Source: Zobellella maritima
Lineage (GTDB): Bacteria > Pseudomonadota > Gammaproteobacteria > Enterobacterales > Aeromonadaceae
Direction: 5' to 3'
Assembly (NCBI RefSeq): GCF_003075035.1
Contig: NZ_QCZE01000001.1
Coordinates: 1,362,602-1,426,601, forward strand
DNA length: 64,000 bases
Part shown: positions 8,976 through 15,843 of the stretch, one piece after another
Position numbering within the stretch: the first letter of the stretch is position 1
Layout: every line of letters begins with the position of its first letter
Notes under the pieces: model-generated
Seen by the model: only the letters and a program-made list of their open reading frames with translations
Database searches by the model: none
What the model was told of the DNA's origin: nothing
Program-made: the position numbers and the translations under genes

Positions 8976-10442
8976 TCAGCCTGCCTCGAAACGGCGTACA
9001 AAGTCCTCGATGACGATATCGTAGAGCCTGTCCTTGAGGAAAACGTCTTCCACCCCATGATCGATATTGGGATTGTCATTGACTTCGATCACCGCCACCC
9101 GGCCCTTGCCCTCCTTGATGTCCACCCCGTACAGGCCATCGCCGATTGGCTTGACTGACTTCAGCGCCGCATTGATTACCGCCTTGGGCACCTCGTAGGT
9201 GGGCAGGGTGACAAAGGCGCCGGAATCCGCCTCCTTCTCTTCATTATGGCGGTAGATCTGCCAGTGTCCTTTTACCATAAAATACTTACAGGCGAAGATT
9301 GGCTGATGATTCAAGATCCCGATGCGCCAGTCAAACTCGGTAAACAGATACTCCTGCGCCAGCACCAACGCCGAGGCCTTGCGCAGCCTGGTCAGGGTAT
9401 CCTGCAGCTGGGACCTGTCCTGTACCTTGTACACACCGCGAGAAAAGGCGCCGTCGGGGATCTTCAGCACCAGTGGATAGCCCAGATCCTGCTCCAGCCA
9501 GTCGGCGGCGTCTTTCTGGCGGGGACTGACCAACAAGGTCTTGGGGGTGGGCACGCCGTGCTTGGTAAAGCTTTCAGCCAGGAATACCTTGTTGGCACAG
9601 CGCAGTATGGATGTCGGCGAGTCCATCACCACCAGGCCTTCGTGTTCGGCTTTCTGGGCGAAGCGGAAGGTGTGATGGTCGATGGCGGTTGTCTCACGGA
9701 TAAACAGGCCGTCGTATTCCGCCAGCCGCTGATAGTCCTTACGGGTAATGATTTCTACATTGACCCCGGCCCGCTCGCCGGCCTTGATAAAACGCTTGAG
9801 CGCCTTGGGGTCGGACGGTGGCAATGCTTCGTCCGGATTGACCAGCATCGCCAGATCGTAGCGGCTACGCTTCACCGATTTCGGCTTGCGCCAGATGATG
9901 CGGGAATAGGCTTCCAGCGCCTGGGCGAACTGATCTTCCTCCTCCCCCTTCAGCTCCCTGGGCGACAGGGTTCTCAGCCCGGCCAGCTCCCAGCGGCTGC
10001 GCAGCTTGAAGGTCAGCTCCATGATCGGGCTCGGCAATCGTTCGAACAGCTCCCGACACAGGGGCAGCAGTCCCGGCTGCGCGCACTGACCGAAATAACT
10101 CTTGAGCCTGAGTTCGCGCACCGGCTCATCGCCCGACTCCGCCAGCCGCTGCAACGCCTCGCCCACGCCGTCAAAGCCAAAGGCGAACAGCGCCTTGTTG
10201 CGCAGGCTGTTGAGGGTGGCCACCGAGGGAATGACATGCTGCCCCCTGGCCTCGGCCAGCAGCGAACAATAATACCCGTTGGACAGATACTTGTCGGTTC
10301 TGCACAGGTTGATCACCCGGGTTCGGGTGGCGTCCCTGCCTGAGCTTTGTTTCAGATAGGTCTGAAAGTCCACCAGGTCCTCACTGGGAAAATAGGGTTC
10401 CCACGCGCTTAATTCATCCACCACCAGTATCAGCTGGGCCAT
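8976..10442 (-). CDS. RimK-family ATP-grasp ligase with RLAN N-terminal domain
   Basis: This 488-residue protein combines an N-terminal RLAN-type domain (about 1-270; it includes SNGYYCSLLAEARG and VIPSVATLN) with a RimK-type ATP-grasp ligase (about 280-485). ATP-grasp features include the LVLKIPDGAFSRGV nucleotide loop, EYLFTEFDWRIGI, and the Mg-binding VIEVNDNPNIDHG. RimK enzymes ligate glutamate or other amino acids to peptide or protein C-termini; the partner here is unknown. AGGAG precedes the ATG. The gene is divergent from a GNAT/C39 fusion at 10577, an arrangement described for RLAN ligases in comparative studies of amidoligases, and is probably co-transcribed with pxpA. Confidence 0.88.
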   Translation of the reverse strand: MAQLILVVDELSAWEPYFPSEDLVDFQTYLKQSSGRDATRTRVINLCRTDKYLSNGYYCSLLAEARGQHVIPSVATLNSLRNKALFAFGFDGVGEALQRLAESGDEPVRELRLKSYFGQCAQPGLLPLCRELFERLPSPIMELTFKLRSRWELAGLRTLSPRELKGEEEDQFAQALEAYSRIIWRKPKSVKRSRYDLAMLVNPDEALPPSDPKALKRFIKAGERAGVNVEIITRKDYQRLAEYDGLFIRETTAIDHHTFRFAQKAEHEGLVVMDSPTSILRCANKVFLAESFTKHGVPTPKTLLVSPRQKDAADWLEQDLGYPLVLKIPDGAFSRGVYKVQDRSQLQDTLTRLRKASALVLAQEYLFTEFDWRIGILNHQPIFACKYFMVKGHWQIYRHNEEKEADSGAFVTLPTYEVPKAVINAALKSVKPIGDGLYGVDIKEGKGRVAVIEVNDNPNIDHGVEDVFLKDRLYDIVIEDFVRRFEAG

Positions 10443-10576
10443 GACAGCTCCTGAGTCACAACGCTTTGGAATAGCCTAACACTATACTCAAAGTCCGCTC
10501 CGGATCATGGAAATTCACTCGCCGCCGGTTTTTTTTTGACGTATGTTGAAGTGACCCATCTGCACCAAGGTCGCAT

Positions 10577-11692
10577 ATGTCAGATCTTGCACTCCGTCCC
10601 GCCCTCAAGATCGATCTGCCGGCGCTGGAATTACTCGAAAACCGTAGTTTCAGCCAGGACAGGATCAGCCGGCGCAGCTTTCAACGCTTTATTGAACATC
10701 CCCGGGACCTGCTGCTGGTCGCCGAGCGACAACAGCAGCTGCTGGGCTATATCCTGGTACTGTTCCGCCGCAATACCCGCCTGGCCCGGGTATATTCCAT
10801 TGCGGTGGACCAGGCTGCCCGTGGCCAGGGCATCGCCCGGGAATTGATGCTGGCCGCCGAAGCCGGCGCACTGGAAAAAGGCGCCGTCTTCATGCGCCTG
10901 GAAGTACGTGCCGACAATCAGGCGGCCCAGGGACTTTATCAGCAACTGGGTTACCGCCAGTTCGGTGTCCACCATGATTACTATGAGGATCATCAGGACG
11001 CCCTGCGCTTTCAGAAACGGATCCACAGCTATCATCCGCTGACCGGGGCCAAGGAGGTGCCCTACTATCGCCAGACCACCGAATTCACCTGTGGTCCCGC
11101 CTCGCTGATGATGGCGGTCAGCGCACTGAACCCGGATTACCAGCCGGAAATCGATGAAGAACTGCAACTGTGGCGTGAAGCCACCACCATCTTCATGACT
11201 CAGGGACACGGCGGCTGCGGCCCCCACGGTCTGGCGCTGGCAGCCCACCGACGCGGCTTCGAGGTGGGACTGATGCTCAACCAGCCGGGCCCCCTGTTCG
11301 TCAACAGCGTGCGCACCCCGAACAAGAAACGGATCCTGGAGCGGGTGCATGGCCAGTTCCTGGCGCAGATGGCGCTGCTGGGTATAGAGCCCCAATACGG
11401 CAATTTTACCCTTGCCGATCTGGAACAGGGACTGGCCCGGGGCCGGTTACCACTGGTACTGATCAGCACCTATCACCTCGATGGCCGCAAGGCGCCCCAC
11501 TGGGTGCTGGTATGCGCCATGGACAAGGAGTTCGTCTATATCCACGATCCGGACATCGATGAAGAGGCGGGCGAAAGCCCGGTGGACAAACAATACCTGC
11601 CCATCGAACGCAGCCGCTTCGACCGCCTGGCCCGCTACGGCCAGAACGGCTTGCGCACCCTGGTGTGGGTATCGAAGACAGCTTCCCCGTAG
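10577..11692 (+). CDS. GNAT acetyltransferase fused to C39-like papain-fold peptidase
   Basis: This is a 371-residue two-domain protein. Residues 1-148 form a RimI-like GNAT domain with the acetyl-CoA loop ARGQGIAREL and the LEVRADNQAAQGLYQQLGY signature. Residues 155-371 resemble peptidase family C39: candidate catalytic Cys172 in FTCGPASL, His308 in APHWVLV and an Asp in YIHDPD. There are no transporter domains, unlike bacteriocin-exporting C39 proteins. AAGG lies 6 bases before the ATG. It is divergent from the RLAN-RimK ligase across 134 bases. Acetylation, peptide cleavage and amino-acid ligation in one locus suggest synthesis or removal of a peptide tag (inference). Confidence 0.88.
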   Translation: MSDLALRPALKIDLPALELLENRSFSQDRISRRSFQRFIEHPRDLLLVAERQQQLLGYILVLFRRNTRLARVYSIAVDQAARGQGIARELMLAAEAGALEKGAVFMRLEVRADNQAAQGLYQQLGYRQFGVHHDYYEDHQDALRFQKRIHSYHPLTGAKEVPYYRQTTEFTCGPASLMMAVSALNPDYQPEIDEELQLWREATTIFMTQGHGGCGPHGLALAAHRRGFEVGLMLNQPGPLFVNSVRTPNKKRILERVHGQFLAQMALLGIEPQYGNFTLADLEQGLARGRLPLVLISTYHLDGRKAPHWVLVCAMDKEFVYIHDPDIDEEAGESPVDKQYLPIERSRFDRLARYGQNGLRTLVWVSKTASP

Positions 11693-11831
11693 GAGGGCGG
11701 GGAGAAGCCCGATGGACTTCAGGACAAGGAGATCGGTTAATCACGCACGCCGATACTGGGATCCCGTGCCTGCCTCTGGCACGATAAGCCAGGATACATC
11801 AGAGAAAATTCACAGGATAAAGCAGACCGAT

Positions 11832-12395
11832 ATGAACACAGCGCCCTATTCCATCACCCAGTTTGTCGACGATGTGTTACGCATCATGTCCCGCACCGGG
11901 AGCGAAGCCGCCCTGCTGGCCGAAGTCGCCCCCCTGGCCCAGCGTGCCGCCGCCGATCCGAGCTGGCGTACGCCGGAGATGTATCTTGCCGACCCCGAAC
12001 TCGGTTTTGGTTCCACCCTCTTGCATGCCCAGCCGGATCATTCCCTGTTTATCGTGGTCGATAGCTGGTTGCCCGGGCGCGGCGTCCAACCTCACGATCA
12101 CGGCACCTGGGCGGTGGTGGTGGCGGTGACCGGACCGGAGCGAAATACCTTCTGGGAGCGGGTCGACGACGGCACCCGGCCAGGCCATGCCAGATTACGT
12201 CAGCTGCGGGAACAGACGGTATCGGTAGGGGAAGTCGTCACCATGCCCACCGGCGCCATTCACAGTGTAGTCAACGATAGCACCGAAACCACCCTGTCCT
12301 TTCACGTCTATGGCCGCCACCTGAACCATACCGGCCGATCCCAGTTCGATACCGAGCACCATAGAGAGATCCCCTTTATCATAGAGACCCGCTAA
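11832..12395 (+). CDS. Cysteine-dioxygenase-like cupin (double-stranded beta-helix) protein
   Basis: The 187-residue protein resembles predicted metal-dependent enzymes of the cupin/cysteine dioxygenase superfamily (COG5553). An HxH pair (H88, H90 in QPHDHGTWAV) and H144 in TGAIHSVVN form the expected 3-His iron site. It may oxidise a thiol substrate, but the substrate cannot be read from sequence. The ATG at 11832 is taken because homology begins there; an open frame extends upstream into the previous gene. It follows the GNAT/C39 gene by 139 bases on the same strand and precedes a Dph6-like gene, so joint expression is possible. Confidence 0.8.
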   Translation: MNTAPYSITQFVDDVLRIMSRTGSEAALLAEVAPLAQRAAADPSWRTPEMYLADPELGFGSTLLHAQPDHSLFIVVDSWLPGRGVQPHDHGTWAVVVAVTGPERNTFWERVDDGTRPGHARLRQLREQTVSVGEVVTMPTGAIHSVVNDSTETTLSFHVYGRHLNHTGRSQFDTEHHREIPFIIETR

Positions 12396-12505
12396 ATAAT
12401 CGATGTGGATTATGCAACAGCGGCCGGTTCCGGATGCAGACAATCCGACCTCGACCGATTGTTCCGGACATCAAGCAATCGGACATCATGACAAAGGGTA
12501 ATTCC

Positions 12506-13183
12506 ATGCAAAACGCAGCCATACTCTGGACCGGCGGCAAGGATTCCGCGATGGCCCTCTACGAGGCAGAGCGGGAGGGTTATCACATTCGCTGCCTGGT
12601 CACCTTCGCGCCGCCGGAACCCAGGTTTCTGGCCCATCCCCTGGCGCTCATCAGGATGCAGGCCCGGGCATTGGGGCTGCCCCATCATGTGTTGACCATT
12701 CGTGCCCCCTTTGAGCAAGGCTACGAAGCCGGCTTGCGCCGGCTGAAAGAGGAAATGGGCATCGACTGCGTGGTGACCGGCGACATAGCGGCGGTAAATG
12801 GCAGTCCCAACTGGATACGCGAACGGAGCCGCCCCGTCGGCATGGCAGTGTATACCCCCTTGTGGGGACGCGATCGACACCGCTTGCTGCAACAGCTTGT
12901 GGAGCTGGGCTTCAAGGTGCGTTTTTCCTGCGTCGATACCCGCTGGCTTGATGCCGGCTGGGTTGGCCGGGAGTTGAATAAGGCGGCCATTGCCGAGCTG
13001 CGCATCCTGGGTGGGCTGGGCGAGCTGGATCTGTGCGGTGAGCAGGGTGAATACCACACCATGGTGGTTGACGGGCCAGGGTTTGCGCAAGGCATCGACA
13101 TCCTTGCCTATTCAAGGTGCAGCGCCGATCCGCTGGCCTATATGGACATCCACGAGCTGGCATTGAAGGAATCTTCCGGATAA
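12506..13183 (+). CDS. Dph6-like adenine-nucleotide alpha-hydrolase / ATP-PPase (DUF71)
   Basis: This 225-residue protein is of the DUF71/COG2102 family related to diphthine-ammonia ligase. The PP-loop appears as WTGGKDSAMAL near the N-terminus, and family signatures VVTGDIAAV and CGEQGEYHTMV are present. Bacteria lack diphthamide, so the bacterial members must catalyse another ATP-dependent amidation; some have been linked to cobalamin salvage. The ATG at 12506 has AAAGGG upstream and begins just before the PP-loop; alternatives at 12434 and 12488 add unconserved residues. A MITE-like element begins 12 bases after the stop. Confidence 0.8.
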   Translation: MQNAAILWTGGKDSAMALYEAEREGYHIRCLVTFAPPEPRFLAHPLALIRMQARALGLPHHVLTIRAPFEQGYEAGLRRLKEEMGIDCVVTGDIAAVNGSPNWIRERSRPVGMAVYTPLWGRDRHRLLQQLVELGFKVRFSCVDTRWLDAGWVGRELNKAAIAELRILGGLGELDLCGEQGEYHTMVVDGPGFAQGIDILAYSRCSADPLAYMDIHELALKESSG

Positions 13184-13194
13184 CGGCCGCTGTT

Positions 13195-13419
13195 ATACCA
13201 ATCCCAGTAAAGTTCTGATCATCTTTTGGGTCGGGAGTACAGAGGCAACACAGGCCGGATATACGTATGCAGTTTTATCCTGATTACCACAACAACGACA
13301 ACCTCACTTGCAGAAAGCGAGGTGTCCATATAGGTATTCACGGTGTGGCGGCGGAGCAGACTCTTTGTCCGATATTTACACAGGGATGAGATAGATCAAT
13401 TGTTTACTGGGATTGGTAT
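13195..13419. mobile_element. MITE-like non-autonomous element, 225 bp
   Basis: ATACCAATCCCAGTAAA at 13195-13211 is repeated as its exact reverse complement at 13403-13419. Weaker similarity extends inward, with GATC followed by TCT on both ends, to about 30 bases. The interior has no gene. Perfect 17-bp terminal inverted repeats on a 225-bp non-coding segment between two genes are typical of a MITE. I cannot define a target-site duplication with confidence and see no second copy in the window. Confidence 0.7.
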
Positions 13420-13450
13420 GACCGACGCAACCAGCTGTTTCACCCCCTCT

Positions 13451-14407
13451 TCACTCCGGCACCGGCCGGCCCAGCTCGACGGCCAGGGTGCTTTTTACCT
13501 GGGCCACATAGGTGTCTATTTCTGCCAGCAGCCAGCGCCTGAAGGCCATCACCCTGGGGTTGTCCTGCTCGGCCGAGCGGCTCACCAGGTAATAGCCGTA
13601 TTCCGTGCTGCGCCAGGGAAACAGGGCCTGCACCCGGCGCTCCTGTAACAACTCAAGGCTTACCGACAACCGGCCGACACACAGGCCCAGGCCCCGCTGG
13701 CAGGCGGCAAGCGTCATGCTGCTGTCCGACAGCCGGATCGTCTGCAGCCCCTGCGGACGCAGGCCGGCTTCGCGCAACCAGGGCGACCAGCCGTTCCAGG
13801 GTTCACCGGCCGCGATCCCCATGTCTTCCAGCAGGGGCATGCTTTGCATCAGGGCCCGGGGTCGGCTGTCGGCACGTGCACGTACCGCCTGTATCGGAGC
13901 CAGTACCGTGACCGCATCGCCCATCAGATATTCGGCCTGCAAGCCCGGGTAACCACCGCTGCCAAAACGCACTCCCAGATCTGCCTGCCCGTTACGCAGG
14001 TCAGCCAACCGGCTGTCGCCCACCAGGCTCAACTCCAGCCCGGGAAAGCGGCGCATCAGCCGCTCCAGCCTGGGGGCCAGCCACAGCTGGGCGAAGGAAT
14101 GCGGGGTGGAAACGACAAGCGGCCCGTCGACCGCGCCCCGGTCGATGCCGGCGGTGGCCCGCTCGATGATTTGAAAGGCGCTGGCGACGCTGTCCCGATA
14201 GCGGCGGCCGATCTCGGTGAGTTCTACCCCCCGCGGCTGCCTGACAAACAACGCCACGCCCAGGCTGCCTTCCAGCTCCTTGACCCTGTGGCTGACGGCC
14301 GCTGCCGTCACATTCAATTCGCCGGCAGCGGCCGCAAAACTGCCGTGGCGCGCCGCCGCCTCGAAGGCGCGCAGGGTATTGAGTGAGGGCGTTCGCGGTC
14401 GGTTCAT
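13451..14407 (-). CDS. LysR-family regulator (GcvA-like)
   Basis: This 318-residue regulator has an N-terminal winged helix-turn-helix (about 8-67; SFAAAAGELNVTAAAVSHRVKEL region) and a LysR substrate-binding domain (about 93-300). Its style (LNTLRAFEAAARHGSF, later DLGVRFGSG) is that of GcvA-like LysR proteins. It is divergent from phzF across about 100 bases and therefore a likely regulator of that gene (inference from arrangement). The effector is unknown. No good ribosome site precedes the ATG at 14407. The MITE-like element lies 31 bases beyond its stop. Confidence 0.9.
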   Translation of the reverse strand: MNRPRTPSLNTLRAFEAAARHGSFAAAAGELNVTAAAVSHRVKELEGSLGVALFVRQPRGVELTEIGRRYRDSVASAFQIIERATAGIDRGAVDGPLVVSTPHSFAQLWLAPRLERLMRRFPGLELSLVGDSRLADLRNGQADLGVRFGSGGYPGLQAEYLMGDAVTVLAPIQAVRARADSRPRALMQSMPLLEDMGIAAGEPWNGWSPWLREAGLRPQGLQTIRLSDSSMTLAACQRGLGLCVGRLSVSLELLQERRVQALFPWRSTEYGYYLVSRSAEQDNPRVMAFRRWLLAEIDTYVAQVKSTLAVELGRPVPE

Positions 14408-14510
14408 TGGGCAAAAACAGCTAAGCCTTAGGCCAAATTAATATCCATTGTCATTAATCATGCTAATGCCAGAATAGCCCTATTGTAAACACGCAACAGA
14501 GGTAACCTAG

Positions 14511-15344
14511 ATGGACGGCACCCTATATCGCTTATCGGCGTTTAGCACCCACCCTTCCGGCGGCAACCCGGCCGGCGTCTGGCTCGGCGACCGGTTACCG
14601 GATAGCGCCAACATGCAGCGCATCGCGGCCGAGGTCGGCTATTCCGAGACGGCCTTTATTGCTCCGCTCACCGGCACCGCCAGAACCATCCGCTACTACA
14701 GCCCGGAGGCGGAAGTGAGCTTCTGCGGCCATGCGACCATCGCCGCCGGGGTGGTACTCGGGCGTACCGCCGGTGTGGGCGACTACCGGCTGTCGACCAG
14801 GGTCGGAGAAGTACCGGTAACGGTGCATGAACGGGAGGGGACACTGGAAGCCTCGCTGGTGTCCGTGGCCACCCGGCATCAGCCGGCCTCCGCAGCCCTG
14901 CTGAACGAGGTACTCACCTGTCTGGGCTGGAGCCCGGACGATCTCGATCCGAACCTGCCCCCGGCCCGGGCCTATGCGGGCGCCTGGCACCTGGTACTGG
15001 CGGTGGTCACAGAAGAGCGGCTGAACCGCCTCGAATACGATTTCGACCGGCTCAAGGCGCTGATGCAAAGGGAACAGCTGACCACACTGCAATTGGTTTA
15101 CCGAGACCGGGATCAGCTGTTCCATGCCCGCAATCCGTTTCCGGTCGGCGGCGTGGTTGAAGATCCCGCCACCGGCGCGGCGGCGGCGGCATTGGGCGGC
15201 TACCTGCGCGATGCAGGGCTGGTAACGACCCCGATGAGCCTGCAGATCCGCCAGGGCGAGGTCATGGGACGACCCAGCCTGCTGCGGGTCGACATTCCTG
15301 CCGACGGAGGCATAGTGGTGACCGGCGGCGCCGTCGATATGTAA
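14511..15344 (+). CDS. PhzF-family isomerase/epimerase
   Basis: This 277-residue protein is of the PhzF/diaminopimelate-epimerase fold, a pair of related alpha/beta barrels. The N-terminal half has GGNPAGV and the catalytic-Glu segment GYSETAFI (about E46), followed by YSPEAEVSFCGHAT; the C-terminal half has DPATGAAAAALGGYL. Only PhzF itself acts in phenazine synthesis; stand-alone homologues such as this one have unknown substrates, and no other phenazine genes are nearby. AGAGG precedes the ATG. Divergent from a LysR regulator and closed by a perfect 12-bp hairpin. Confidence 0.88.
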   Translation: MDGTLYRLSAFSTHPSGGNPAGVWLGDRLPDSANMQRIAAEVGYSETAFIAPLTGTARTIRYYSPEAEVSFCGHATIAAGVVLGRTAGVGDYRLSTRVGEVPVTVHEREGTLEASLVSVATRHQPASAALLNEVLTCLGWSPDDLDPNLPPARAYAGAWHLVLAVVTEERLNRLEYDFDRLKALMQREQLTTLQLVYRDRDQLFHARNPFPVGGVVEDPATGAAAAALGGYLRDAGLVTTPMSLQIRQGEVMGRPSLLRVDIPADGGIVVTGGAVDM

Positions 15345-15347
15345 GCA

Positions 15348-15379
15348 GCCTGCCGAGGGCGTTTTCACCCTCGGCAGGC
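15348..15379. terminator. Hairpin between phzF-like gene and convergent membrane gene
   Basis: GCCTGCCGAGGG at 15348-15359 pairs perfectly with CCCTCGGCAGGC at 15368-15379 around an 8-nt loop containing TTTT. The convergent position suggests a bidirectional terminator, although neither side has a long T-run. Confidence 0.6.
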
Positions 15380-15397
15380 AAATGAAACCGGCTTCGC

Positions 15398-15748
15398 CTA
15401 GTGTCGGGGATGATACCTGAGCTTCAGGTAGATCAGCCCCGCTCCCATCAGGGTGCCAAGCGGGAAGGACGGCAGCTGGATAACCACCAGCAGCCAGAAC
15501 GGCCATTGCTGTTTCAGGCCCCCCTCTGCAAGGTAACCATCCCAGGCACGGCGGCACAGCCATAACCAGGCCAGGGCAAGCGCCCCCATCAGCAGCCAGA
15601 GGCTGGAGCCCTGCATGGCAGGGACCTGCATGCCCGGCATCTGGCCGCCGTACATCATCCACCCCATGCCCAGCAACATGATGCTGACCAGCACTGCCTG
15701 CAGGCCGATGATCAGCCTGGCGATGGTATCGGCGGTTTCTCTGCGCAT
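15398..15748 (-). CDS. Small hypothetical membrane protein
   Basis: This is a 116-residue protein with three or four hydrophobic segments (about 10-32, 46-64 and 82-107) and a Met/Gly-rich stretch (YGGQMPGMQVPAMQG) between the first two, probably in the periplasmic loop. I recognise no family. Met-rich loops sometimes bind copper, but that is speculation. Its start codon abuts the Pho-box-like repeats that precede phoX, so the two divergent genes share an intergenic region of 95 bases. Confidence 0.6.
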   Translation of the reverse strand: MRRETADTIARLIIGLQAVLVSIMLLGMGWMMYGGQMPGMQVPAMQGSSLWLLMGALALAWLWLCRRAWDGYLAEGGLKQQWPFWLLVVIQLPSFPLGTLMGAGLIYLKLRYHPRH

Positions 15749-15787
15749 TGTCTTATTTCTGTCATCTAAAATTTATCAAACTGCCAT
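15748..15787 (+). promoter_or_regulatory. Pho-box-like direct repeats upstream of phoX
   Basis: Heptamers in 11-bp phase: TTGTCTT (15748-15754), CTGTCAT (15759-15765), AATTTAT (15770-15776, poor) and CTGCCAT (15781-15787). PhoB binds CTGTCAT-type heptamers with exactly this spacing. The last repeat lies 56 bases before the phoX start. One of the four units is a poor match. Confidence 0.5.
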
Positions 15788-15843
15788 TAGCAGGTCCTAA
15801 CATGGCTGCGATACAACCCCATGTAAGCAAAGGATAAGTGAAA

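Noticed and set aside
11481-11831. Extended N-terminus for the cupin-like gene
   Set aside because: The frame is open upstream but overlaps the GNAT-C39 gene in another frame and lacks similarity; the ATG at 11832 fits the family start.
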